A DNA stretch of 64,000 nucleotides. Origin: Lysobacter sp. Root916. GTDB lineage: Bacteria; Pseudomonadota; Gammaproteobacteria; Xanthomonadales; Xanthomonadaceae. Where the stretch lies: NCBI RefSeq assembly GCF_001429785.1, contig NZ_LMJF01000001.1, forward strand, positions 364,599 to 428,598. Direction: 5' to 3'. Below, piece by piece: positions 17,921-25,571 of this stretch. The position numbers were made by a program, and so were the translations under genes. Position 1 is the stretch's first letter; the number at the start of each line of letters is the position of its first letter. The notes under the pieces are model-generated. The model was not told where the DNA came from and ran no database searches. It was given only the letters and a program-made list of their open reading frames with translations.

Positions 17921-18362
17921 CTGGGCCGAGTATATCGGCTGGTATTGGAGGCGACCGCATCAATCTACTGTCGTCGCTGTTTCCAGATCTGCGGCCCCTG
18001 TCGCCGTCTAGGCGCGTGCCTGCGCGGGATGGTGCTGCATAGCGACTATGCAGACATCACTCCAGTGCCTCTCTTGCGCCCCGTTTGCGGCGTCGTCTGG
18101 CTGTTCCCCTAGACCACAGACTGGTTTCTGGGAGACGTTGCGCCAGGCTCTCCAGCGATGCAGGCTGCGCCCCAATAGCTCATTCAAGCCGACACCGCTT
18201 CGCGGCTCGTCTTAATGAGGGTTTTGTCCGGTGTCTGCTTCTTGCCGATAGCGCATGGCCGGGGAAATGGTGAGTACGATGCTGATCTGGGGGCGCCACT
18301 GGTGGATGCTACCGGAGAATTGGAGTGGCTTAAGCCATTGATTGAATAGCAAGGTTGCCTGA
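17921..18362. other. Non-coding part of insertion 1
   Basis: No supportable reading frame. It contains the attC-like element (18172-18230). From 18305 onward it has a stretch that resembles the sequence preceding the third tRNA-Lys copy (19896-19951). Confidence 0.6.
18172..18230 (+). repeat. attC-like (integron recombination site) remnant
   Basis: The segment CATTCAAGCCGACACCGCTT followed by CGCGGCT and TTAA resembles the short attC sites known to me from chromosomal integrons of Xanthomonas and relatives. It can fold as an imperfect hairpin around CCGC-TTC-GCGG. The outer core sites are degenerate (GCCCCAAT, GTCCGGT), and no integrase or second site is present. Confidence 0.4.
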
Positions 18363-18408
18363 ACTCTTAATCAATAGGTCCAAGGTTCGAATCCTTGACG
18401 GCCCACCA
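18363..18408 (+). repeat. Second copy of the tRNA-Lys 3' end (attachment-site repeat)
   Basis: 46 bases identical to 15957-16002, from the anticodon loop to the CCA. The 5' half of the tRNA is missing, so it cannot give a tRNA. It marks the junction between insertion 1 and insertion 2. Confidence 0.9.
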
Positions 18409-18416
18409 AATCGAAG

Positions 18417-18448
18417 AAGCACTTGGACGCGAGTCCAGGTGCTTTTTT
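18417..18448 (+). terminator. Hairpin terminator after the second tRNA-Lys copy
   Basis: A stem of about twelve pairs (AAGCACTTGGAC, GCGA loop) followed by TTTTTTCTTTT. It differs in sequence from the terminator after the intact tRNA-Lys. Confidence 0.85.
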
Positions 18449-18602
18449 CTTTTCAAGGCTCGGCGCCGAGAATGCCGGCGCGGTGGATCGTTCGCCGGCG
18501 CCGCGCATCCGGTTGTCGCCCCGGCAGCGCGTCTGCTCCGTCTCGTGTGTGGCCTTGCTACAGTGGCTGCGTCGCAGGGACGCCGCTGGCGCGGGGAGGG
18601 GC

Positions 18603-19089
18603 ATGAAAGGGCTCACGGGATTCGTTCTGGTCGCCACGCTCTGCTCCTGCACGCTGGTGCGGGCCGATGAAACGCCGCCGCTGCCGCCGCTTTTGCCTTG
18701 GTACGTGAACGCCTACTTCGGCTTCGAACGCGCCGCGGAGTTCGATCAGGCGGGCATGCCCGAGCGCTGGTACTACCAGAACGCGCTCCAGATCGAAGGT
18801 GCGCGCGTGAAGTTGCATAAGCAGACGGGTCTGCAAAGCAGGCCGTCTTTACTCTTCCGAGGGCGACGGTGGTGCGATGTTTTACGAGGGAGAGATGCTG
18901 GGCTCGATCGAAGAGGGCCGGGCGGTCCTGCGTTACGCAGGATGCGACCAATGCATTCCTCCGAAGACAGCGCCGGAACCGCTCGATTTGCCAATTCGTC
19001 GGGTGTCGCCGAGCGTGATCCTGCTTGGGTCGGTCTCGTACAGCCGCGAGGCCGAGCCGTATCCGAAGCACTGCCCGTCCGGCGTCTAG
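18603..19089 (+). pseudogene. Frameshifted small exported protein
   Basis: The ATG at 18603 opens a protein with a clean signal peptide (MKGLTGFVLVATLCSC, cleavage near VRADE) and then WYVNAYFGFERAAEFDQ. After KLHKQ near 18830 this frame runs into Arg-rich nonsense. The next frame continues with CKAGRLYSSEGDGGAMFYEG, then CDQCIPPKTAPEPLDLP, and stops at 19087-19089. A single-base indel near 18830 would restore a protein of about 160 residues with a CxxC. No family is recognised. It could be a sequencing error instead of decay. Confidence 0.6.
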
Positions 19090-19500
19090 GTGTGCAGCGC
19101 GGGCCGGTCGATCGTCCGGATCGCAAGGTTTGCACGGCAGGCCATAGCGACGCAGCCGCGGCGCTAGTCGCCTCACAGGCTTAGACCACAACGTCGTGCT
19201 CTGCTTTCCTGATCCCCTGGAGATTCGCACCTTCAGCCGTCGCGTCCACTCGGGAGCACTTTGCGAACTCTCCGGCCATGCGGACACTGTCGTTCGATAC
19301 GAATTTATCTTGGCCAGTTCTTGCTGCCAGGGCCGCTGCGTCAGGATGATCCGCCATGAACTAGTAGTCTGACCCCTGTTCCCTTGAGTTTGCGGGGAGC
19401 AGGGCAGTTGATCGAGCTTGCGCGACCATGCGGCCACGTCCGCGGCGGGCGATGCTAATGTCCGCTTTCGACCCGAAGCGGACATTGGGAGATCGGAAAC
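19090..19500. other. Non-coding part of insertion 2 with dispersed repeat, copy 2
   Basis: No supportable gene. At 19402-19488 it repeats the GGCAGTTGATCGAGC plus TGTCCGCTTT/AGCGGACAT arrangement seen at 16109-16175. Confidence 0.55.
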
Positions 19501-19805
19501 GTGGAAGAGGTTGCTGAAGTGGATGTGGAGCTGGCTTTGTTACCTTCGGCTGTGCCGAAGCGTTCCAGGTACCGTCCAAATCATCTGCATCCTCGCACCG
19601 AGAGTTCTTCCTGGGCGAGGTTACCTTCGAGAACGGGGTGGTTGATCCGGGGGAGACGGCACGTGCGCGCGTCCGAATATTGGCATCCAAAAGCGATCTC
19701 GATTCACTGCTCCAGTTCGGGGCTTGGTCGGTATGGGAGGCAACGAAGCATGTCGCGCAGATTCGCGTGATTACGTTGGTCAGCCGCGCGCCGATGGGTG
19801 CATAG
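19501..19805 (+). pseudogene. Frameshifted small protein resembling EF-Tu C-terminal-like hypothetical proteins
   Basis: A GTG at 19501 begins VEEVAEVDVELALLPSAVP, and this frame continues to SRYRPNHLHP. Around 19590 the sensible sequence moves to the next frame: REFFLGEVTFENGVVDPGET, then ARVRILASK, SLLQFGAWSVWE, and a stop at 19803-19805. The joined product of about 100 residues has the YRPNH, PGET and ARVRIL features of small beta-barrel proteins related to the EF-Tu C-terminal domain. One indel separates the halves, so it is inactive or mis-sequenced. Confidence 0.6.
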
Positions 19806-19951
19806 ACGCGCCCTAAGTTTCATACGTCAGCTCCTGGCCGTTAGCGGACATCGGGAAAATGGCTGGTAGGCTGTTCTGGCGGCGTTGCGGGTGAGCGCCA
19901 CCGGGAAATCGGAGCGGTTTAAGCCATTGATTCAAGAGCAAAGTTTCCCAA
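19806..19951. other. Right-end sequence of insertion 2
   Basis: Non-coding. The segment TTTAAGCCATTGATT and its surroundings (19896-19951) closely resemble 18305-18362, immediately before the second tRNA-Lys copy. This suggests a conserved terminal sequence of the inserted elements. Confidence 0.6.
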
Positions 19952-19999
19952 ACTCTTAATCAGAATGGGTCCAAGGTTCGAATCCTTGACGGCCCACCA
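19952..19999 (+). repeat. Third copy of the tRNA-Lys 3' end (attachment-site repeat)
   Basis: The final 30 or so bases are identical to the tRNA-Lys 3' end. The anticodon-arm part carries two extra bases and a change (CAGAATGGG for CAATAGG). It marks the right boundary of insertion 2. It has drifted more than copy two, so it is probably older. Confidence 0.88.
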
Positions 20000-20005
20000 A
20001 ATCGG

Positions 20006-20040
20006 AAAGCCCTGGCGGAAACGCCGGGGCTTTTTCTTTT
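20006..20040 (+). terminator. Hairpin terminator after the third tRNA-Lys copy
   Basis: Stem AAAGCCCTGGCG with a GAAA loop, followed by a T-rich tract. It closely resembles the terminator after the intact tRNA-Lys (16009-16041), as expected if this is the original downstream flank displaced by the insertions. Confidence 0.88.
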
Positions 20041-20288
20041 TCGCTGCGCGAGAAACGAGACCGGGTGCGCTCGGCCTGTTGGGCGTTTGCTGTCATCGCA
20101 GTGCGGCGATCACCGGTACCAAGCGGTCGCATGCGGCCTGCCGGATGCAAGCGTCCGCATGCCGCGGAAGCCTACTCGCATCGCCTCTCGAGGGGGCAGG
20201 CGCGCGCCGCGGTACTTCCGGCACGCTCACCTGCGCAGGTTGCGGGTCTAGCGTTGCGCCGACTCGACACCGCAAACGGTGGGCCGAC
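20041..20288. other. Leader region of phoD
   Basis: 248 bases without a supportable gene. No clear Pho box or promoter hexamers were recognised. Confidence 0.5.
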
Positions 20289-22373
20289 ATGCCGACACTC
20301 AGCCGTCGCAAGTTTCTGAAGCTCGCCGTCGCGTTGGGAGCGACCCTGGCCTGGGGCTGCGCGACGGTGCGCCCTTCCTCCAGCGGCTGGCGCGAGCGTC
20401 GCGACCTGTTTCCGCAAGGCGTCGCCTCGGGCGATCCCGACGATCACAGCGTCCTGCTGTGGACGCGGCGGCCCTATGCCGATGGCCGCGAGCGCGCCAC
20501 GCTGCGGGTCGAAGTTGCGCTAGACCCGGCGTTCGCGCGCGTGATCGCGACCGCGACGGCACCGGTGCTGGCCCAGGCCGACTGGACCTGTCGCGTGCTG
20601 GTCGGCGACCTGCCGCCGGCCGGCGAGTACTGGTATCGCTTCGTCGACGAGGACGGCAACGGCAGCCGGATCGGCCGGACGCTGACGGCGCCCGCGGCCG
20701 ACGATGCGCGCCCGGCGCGCTTCGCCTTCGTCAGTTGCCAGACCATCTGCGAGGGGGCCCAGAACGCTTATCGGCGAATGATCTGGGAAGACGAGCGCGC
20801 CGCGCCCGCGGACCGGCTCGGCTTCGTGCTGCACCTGGGCGATTTCGTCTACGAAGTCGTGCAGTACCCGGACCAGGTCAAGAACGGCCATCGCTACGAC
20901 CGCCTCATCAAGTTTCCGATCAGGTTTCCCAAGGGCAAGACGGTCGCCAAGAACCGCTTCTGGGTGCCGGACTCGCTGCAGGACTATCGCGTCCTCTACC
21001 ACGCCTACCTGCAGGACCCCGACATCCAGGATGCGCGTGCGCGCTGGCCGTTCGTGGCGATATGGGACAACCACGAATTCTCCTGGCAGGGCTGGCAGTC
21101 GATCCAGGAGTTCCCTGGCGGCGAAGGCTGGGTGCCTGCGCAGACCCTCAAGGTCGCGGCTAACCAGGCCTGGTTCGAATACCAGCCGGCGCGCGTGTTA
21201 GCGCCGGGCGCCGCGCTGGAGGCCTTCGATGCGCCGAACGTCGTCGACACGTTGGTCCATGATTTCGACGACGACGGGCTGGGCACCGAAGCCAACAACC
21301 TGGCCGCGATCAACAGCCTGATCGCGTATCGCGGCGTGCGCTGGGGCCGGCACATCGACCTGCTGGTGACCGACCAGCGCAGCTTCCGCTCGCGCGATCC
21401 GGGCAATCACGACGAAATCAATCCGCTGTTCGAAGACGACACGCTGGGCTTCGTGCCCGAGGAGCTGATGCGGCAACTCGACGGCGGCCGCGACTACGCC
21501 GACGGCCATCCGCCGGCGAAGCTGTCCTTCGGCGCCAAGAGCGTGGCCAATTACCGCGTGGGCGAAGCCGCGCAGACGATGTTGGGGGCGAAGCAGAAGG
21601 CCTGGTTCCTGGCGCGCCTGCGCGGCGCGACGGCGACCTGGAAGATCTGGGGCAATTCGCTGGGAACCCCCGACTGGCGCGTCGATCCGCAGAACCTGCC
21701 GGCGGCGCTGGGCAAGTATCCCGAGGGCGCGGGTTTTGCCCTCATGGCCACCGGCGACTGGGGTTGCGCCTATCACGAGCGCGCCGAGATCTTCGACGCG
21801 GTGCGCGAGGCCGGCATCACCGGTTTCGCCATCGTGTCTGGCGACCGCCACAGCTTCTGGGCGGGCTACGCGGCCAAGGCCTTGCCGCCTGCGGCGTTCG
21901 AGCCGGTGGGCGTGACCTTCGTGACCGGCTCGATCTCCGCCCCGGGCATGGCCGAAGCCAACGAGCACAACCAGAAAAAGGAAAATCCGCTGCGCCCGCT
22001 GTACATCGCCAACCCGGGCGACGGGGCGCCGCAGCCTACCGTCAACCTGCTGCTGCAGCACGGCGTGCGTTCGGCGCTGGAGTTCGCCAGCAGCGGCGAC
22101 CTGCGCAAGGCGCACGCGGCGAGCAATCCCGACCTGGCGCCGCATCTGTCCTTCGTCGACATGGGCGGACACGGTTACACCACCGTGCGGGTCGACGCCG
22201 GCACGATGGCGACCGACTTCGTCTGCATCCCCAGGCCCCTCGAGCGCAGCCCCGGCGCGGACGGCGGGCCCTTGCGGTATCGCGTCCGCCACGAGGTGTC
22301 GCTGTGGCGGCCGGGCGAGCGGCCACGGATGCGGCAGACGGTCCTGGAGGGCGATCCCGGACTGGCGGTGTGA
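20289..22373 (+). CDS. phoD: PhoD-family alkaline phosphatase/phosphodiesterase
   Basis: Secreted metallophosphoesterase that frees phosphate from organic esters; known PhoD enzymes use calcium and iron. The 694-residue protein starts at an ATG (20289) with a twin-arginine signal: SRRKFLKLAVALGA, then LAWGC, which could also be a lipobox. The N-terminal domain has FPQGVASGDP and HSVLLWTR. Metal-binding segments include FVSCQ, HLGDFVYE, WDNHEF and VSGDRHSFWAG. It lies next to the tRNA-Lys insertions and 11 kb from phoBR. A fragment of a second phoD follows. No Pho box is visible upstream. Confidence 0.9.
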   Translation: MPTLSRRKFLKLAVALGATLAWGCATVRPSSSGWRERRDLFPQGVASGDPDDHSVLLWTRRPYADGRERATLRVEVALDPAFARVIATATAPVLAQADWTCRVLVGDLPPAGEYWYRFVDEDGNGSRIGRTLTAPAADDARPARFAFVSCQTICEGAQNAYRRMIWEDERAAPADRLGFVLHLGDFVYEVVQYPDQVKNGHRYDRLIKFPIRFPKGKTVAKNRFWVPDSLQDYRVLYHAYLQDPDIQDARARWPFVAIWDNHEFSWQGWQSIQEFPGGEGWVPAQTLKVAANQAWFEYQPARVLAPGAALEAFDAPNVVDTLVHDFDDDGLGTEANNLAAINSLIAYRGVRWGRHIDLLVTDQRSFRSRDPGNHDEINPLFEDDTLGFVPEELMRQLDGGRDYADGHPPAKLSFGAKSVANYRVGEAAQTMLGAKQKAWFLARLRGATATWKIWGNSLGTPDWRVDPQNLPAALGKYPEGAGFALMATGDWGCAYHERAEIFDAVREAGITGFAIVSGDRHSFWAGYAAKALPPAAFEPVGVTFVTGSISAPGMAEANEHNQKKENPLRPLYIANPGDGAPQPTVNLLLQHGVRSALEFASSGDLRKAHAASNPDLAPHLSFVDMGGHGYTTVRVDAGTMATDFVCIPRPLERSPGADGGPLRYRVRHEVSLWRPGERPRMRQTVLEGDPGLAV

Positions 22374-22439
22374 GGCGCGCCATTGCGTTGAGATTCGGTG
22401 TCCGTGTGGGGTCGAGTGACCGCAGGCGATGACTACGCT

Positions 22440-22650
22440 ACCGATCCATTGCCGATCACCACAGCGTCGTGCTCTGGACGCGACGCTCCTATGGCGATGG
22501 CCGCGTGCGCGCGACGCTACGGGTCGAAGTGGCGCAGGCCCCCCGGCGTTCACGCGTGTGATCGCGGCTACGGCGGCGCCCGTGCGGGCTCAGGCGCGAT
22601 CGTGCGGATCTCGGCCGACGCCGGCGCATACGCCGCCGGATCGCAGCAGC
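22440..22650 (+). pseudogene. Decayed fragment of a second phoD (N-terminal domain)
   Basis: From about 22450 the sequence parallels phoD 20440-20640 in broken frames: HSVVLWTRRSYGDGR, then RATLRVEVAQ, and after a frameshift FTRVIAATAAPVRAQA. Corresponding phoD text is HSVLLWTRRPYADGR, RATLRVEVAL and FARVIATATAPVLAQA. Similarity fades after 22640. It has no start, stop or catalytic part, so it is the leftover of a tandem duplication or of a related gene that has been deleted. Confidence 0.75.
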
Positions 22651-22717
22651 GGCAACGCAAAAAAACGCCGCCAGAGAATGGCGCCGGAAGGTGGCTGTTA
22701 AAGACGCCTACACTAGG

Positions 22718-22876
22718 TCAGTACAGGTACCCTTTCAAAAAATGGAGCGCGATCGCGAGGGCAACTGGCGCCAACACGATCAAACGCTGCCTTTTGTCTT
22801 TGATGAAGTAGAGGGCCAACGCGACGGATAACATTGCGAGGCAGTACATAATTGCGAATAGCAGCTCTCTCGTCAT
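22718..22876 (-). CDS. 52-residue two-helix membrane protein
   Basis: The ATG at 22876 begins MTRELLFAIMYCLAMLSVAL. A charged turn (KDKRQR) and a second helix (LIVLAPVALAIALHFL) follow, and the TGA is at 22718-22720. The topology is two transmembrane helices joined by a positively charged, probably cytoplasmic, loop. It starts only five bases after the stop of the secreted six-cysteine protein on the same strand, so the two are very likely co-transcribed. No family is recognised. The pairing could be an exported toxin with its membrane immunity protein, or a small helper of export. Confidence 0.65.
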   Translation of the reverse strand: MTRELLFAIMYCLAMLSVALALYFIKDKRQRLIVLAPVALAIALHFLKGYLY

Positions 22877-22881
22877 GGCTA

Positions 22882-23697
22882 TTAGAACCCCCAACGTGTC
22901 GGCCCAGGATAGCTTTGATTGCAGTTTCTATCACGCTGGTCATGATCTGCTCCTCCCGACCGAAGAAGCGTCCCCACCGCCAACCCACAGCCCGCAGCGC
23001 CTAGACCCGTCTCCGCTAGTGGACAGGTTGCAACTACACCTCCGATTGCATACAAGCCATCAACAACATCTTCATTTGCTTCGTCGCACTCCCCCCTTCT
23101 CCAAACCTCGAAGTAGTGCTTGTCCTGGGCAATTGTCGTGGGGTCGTAAGTTAGCGAATACCAATCGTCGTGGTAGTCGAAGCCACGAATGCCCATCTGC
23201 CGCGAGAAGTCGCCTATTTGATAGTCCGGTAGAAAGTAGCCGGGGCCGCAAGGAGATAAATCGCAAGGGCCTCCTGTCGCGCTCGGCGGGCTCCATTGGG
23301 CAGGGCCTATAACACGCTCCCACCCACCAGGCCGGCTAGCGGCCATCCTCACGGAGTCGGCAAATGCGTTGGCCGCTTGAACGTTGTTCCCGGCGTACGC
23401 CATCGCTACTTGCTGCAAGGGAGCCTCAGCCGCGCCGTGCGCGTTGCTCACGTATACGCGGTCCGTAGGGGCGTCATAGACCACAGTGACCAACTGGCTA
23501 CCATCGCCAATCGTTACTGTGCTTTGCTTTGTTATCCCGTTCTGCGACGTGTAAAGCCGATCAAGTTCGAACATGGGCTCTTCGTCGGGATTCTCATGGT
23601 CCGAGTAATCCCCGCCGCCATCACCGGCCACCGCCGGGTTTGCAACCATCATCGTAACCAGCGCGACCAGACCGGCCGCCCTCCAGAGCTTGTTCAT
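22882..23697 (-). CDS. Secreted six-cysteine protein with PLA2-like HD motif (tentative)
   Basis: A 271-residue protein with a signal peptide (cleavage near AVAG, about residue 25). The first half is polar and unrecognised. The second half has CDLSPCGPGYFLPD (145-158), then GIRGFDYHDDWY (169-180), and DKHYFEVWRRGEC (192-204), with more cysteines at 225, 237 and 259. The order of a Gly-rich Cys loop, an HD dyad followed by an aromatic, then D-x2-F-x5-C recalls the phospholipase A2 fold of bacterial secreted PLA2 proteins. This is by-eye inference. Base composition is noticeably less GC-rich than the surroundings, which suggests acquisition. It pairs with the 52-residue membrane protein downstream. 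Confidence 0.6.
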   Translation of the reverse strand: MNKLWRAAGLVALVTMMVANPAVAGDGGGDYSDHENPDEEPMFELDRLYTSQNGITKQSTVTIGDGSQLVTVVYDAPTDRVYVSNAHGAAEAPLQQVAMAYAGNNVQAANAFADSVRMAASRPGGWERVIGPAQWSPPSATGGPCDLSPCGPGYFLPDYQIGDFSRQMGIRGFDYHDDWYSLTYDPTTIAQDKHYFEVWRRGECDEANEDVVDGLYAIGGVVATCPLAETGLGAAGCGLAVGTLLRSGGADHDQRDRNCNQSYPGPTRWGF

Positions 23698-24035
23698 ATC
23701 CGTATGACCCTAAGTTGGCCGAACCTTCGGCCGCTGTAGTCGAGCATGCCGGTCGCCTATGAAACAAGGCGAGCCGGCTCATCAGAAACGGCACGCATTT
23801 TCCTCAGGCCGATGGCTCGGTTGACCAGCACCAGGTCGATGGAGTGCAGCGTGGCTCAGTCGTGGCCATGCAGCGACGTACTGCAGTGCGCATAGGGGCG
23901 GCACGATGATCGATGCCGATGCCGATGCCGATGCCGATCTGCTTCGATCCCGAGAGGCTTTGCGTAAGAACAGCAGAAGTCACGTGAGTCGGCTACTGTG
24001 TAGTTGGACTAAACGAGAGGAGCTCGGAGTTCTCC
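23698..24035. other. Intergenic region with a hexanucleotide tandem repeat
   Basis: No supportable gene. 23911-23938 is CGATGC repeated 4.7 times. The reading frames through it give only Asp-Ala strings. The last 30 bases supply the ribosome site of the gene at 24036. Confidence 0.6.
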
Positions 24036-24440
24036 ATGGATCAACCCCCGCAGGACCCGATGCCCCAGGTCAGCCTGGACACGGCCGTTACGCTGTCCTT
24101 CGATTACCTCAAACAGCTGGGAACGGTCGCGATGACGGCCGCCGCCGGGCTTATCGCGCTGGTCCAGTTCGTGGATGGCGACAAGAAATTCTTCATCAAG
24201 GTCATGATCGCCGCCAGCCTGATGTTCCTATCGGCGCTGTTGGCTTTCTTCGTGCAGTTCTCGCTGATGGACCGAATCAGGCAAGGCCACGAACTCTTGC
24301 GTAAGCGCGAAGCGGCCGGCTATCCGCATCTAGGAGCGAAGCGGCTTGAACGAGTATTCGAGGGGCTGGCGCTCTGGCTTTTGTCCATCAGCATGGGCAT
24401 CGCCGTGCATGCGTTGATCAGCATCGGCGTGCCGGCCTGA
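24036..24440 (+). CDS. Membrane protein of unknown function
   Basis: A 134-residue protein with three hydrophobic segments (about 33-50, 58-80, 113-132) and a charged helix between the second and third (RIRQGHELLRKREAAGY). GGAG lies six bases before the ATG. No family is recognised. It stands between the secreted protein gene, transcribed away, and a GNAT gene. Confidence 0.7.
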   Translation: MDQPPQDPMPQVSLDTAVTLSFDYLKQLGTVAMTAAAGLIALVQFVDGDKKFFIKVMIAASLMFLSALLAFFVQFSLMDRIRQGHELLRKREAAGYPHLGAKRLERVFEGLALWLLSISMGIAVHALISIGVPA

Positions 24441-24718
24441 ATCGATCGCCAACGTCCGTTCGGTGTGATCGGCGGAGGGGCGGCAACGTCGGCCATCAAT
24501 AGGGGGCGAGCGTCGTTCGATGCTGGCGCGGGCAGGCCCCGGCGTGAGTCGCTCGCTCAGTTCCTGCCTGGTGTTCTGGGTCGTGGCGATTGTCTTAGAT
24601 CCTGAGACGGCACGATGCTTTAGTGGGAACACACGCGGACGTCGCGGCGGAGAGACGGCACGACGCAGCCGATGCCGTCGCGGAGAACGCGCCAACCAGG
24701 CGCCACATACGATCAGCC

Positions 24719-25360
24719 ATGCCCACATCCCACCTCGATCCGAAGCTCGTTTTGGCTTGGCAAACAGCGCATTCCATAGTCAGGGGCACCCCGGCCCCGG
24801 TGCACGATCGCGGCGGCTATCGGGTGGATACCGGCTCGGATAAGGAAACCAAGCGCTGGGTGTTTCCGCAGTTCTGCGACGGCTTGCGCGAGATCGCGCG
24901 GGAGATCACGGCGCCGCGCCATTACTTGAAGTTGTGCGGCACCGACGAAGCGCTGCGTAGCGCGCTGCCGGCACGCTGGGAGATGCAGCCGGCGAACTAT
25001 TTCATGACGACGGTGGCCGTCGGCCCGGAGCCCAAGCCCCTGCCGGATGGCTACCGGATGGAGCTCCATCGCACCGGCCCGGTCACCCGCGCCTGCGTCC
25101 TGGCGCCGGATGGCGGCCTGGCCGCGAGCGGCTGCGCGGCGGAGACCGCGGAGGTCTTTATCTACGATCGGATCGAAACCGACCCGGATCACCGGCGCAA
25201 AGGATTGGGCATCGCGGTCATGAGCGCGCTGGGCGCCGCGCGAACATCCCTTGCGAGCCGGCCATTGCTGGTGGCCACGGCGGACGGCCGCGGCCTCTAT
25301 GCCAACCTGGGCTGGACGGTGTTGGCGCCCTTCGCCGCGGCGACCATTCCGGAAAGGTGA
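24719..25360 (+). CDS. GNAT-family N-acetyltransferase
   Basis: A 213-residue protein whose C-terminal half is a GNAT domain. It has an acidic strand VFIYDRIETDPDHRRKGLG with the acetyl-CoA loop R-R-K-G-L-G, then a helix VMSALG, and near the end TADGRGLYANLGW. The N-terminal 90 residues are a family-specific extension. The substrate is unknown. No neighbouring gene hints at one. Confidence 0.8.
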   Translation: MPTSHLDPKLVLAWQTAHSIVRGTPAPVHDRGGYRVDTGSDKETKRWVFPQFCDGLREIAREITAPRHYLKLCGTDEALRSALPARWEMQPANYFMTTVAVGPEPKPLPDGYRMELHRTGPVTRACVLAPDGGLAASGCAAETAEVFIYDRIETDPDHRRKGLGIAVMSALGAARTSLASRPLLVATADGRGLYANLGWTVLAPFAAATIPER

Positions 25361-25571
25361 GCGCCAGGCTGGGCGGTCCGGTCTGGCGATGTTTGGCCAT
25401 ACAGGGTGGCTGAGCCGGAGGCGCTAGGCCGCTACAACGGACAAGGCGTCTACCCATACGAGGCATGCGGAGTCTGGCGTCCTGTGCCGGCCGTGCGGCC
25501 GCGCGCCGAACCGGTGCCTAGCGCTCGTGTAGCCGTCCTAGAATGCGGCTACGACGGACAAGGAAGGTGTC

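Larger units (their letters stand above)
16003..18408. mobile_element. Insertion 1 at tRNA-Lys (remnant genomic island)
   Basis: Bounded on the left by tRNA-Lys and on the right by an exact 46-base copy of its 3' end (18363-18408). It holds one intact gene (FG-GAP protein, minus strand), an attC-like repeat and otherwise no coding sequence. No integrase is present, so it is a remnant or was mobilised in trans. The boundaries follow from the direct repeats; mobility is inferred. Confidence 0.65.
18409..19999. mobile_element. Insertion 2 at tRNA-Lys (decayed)
   Basis: Lies between the second and third copies of the tRNA-Lys 3' end. It contains two small frameshifted genes and a dispersed repeat shared with insertion 1. 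Its right end (19896-19951) resembles that of insertion 1 (18305-18362), so both probably derive from the same family of element. No integrase is present. Confidence 0.6.

Noticed and set aside
16003-19999. Prophage
   Set aside because: No integrase, structural or replication genes are present. Only att-like repeats and a few unrelated genes remain.
20041-20288. Pho box upstream of phoD
   Set aside because: No pair of GTCA-type half-sites at 11-base spacing could be found.
22713-22988. 91-residue minus-strand frame over the end of the six-cysteine protein gene
   Set aside because: It overlaps both the six-cysteine gene and the better 52-residue membrane frame, and it has no hydrophobic or domain pattern.
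23906-24304. Plus-strand frame beginning MIDADADADAD
   Set aside because: It starts in the CGATGC repeat and then overlaps the better-supported gene at 24036 in another frame.
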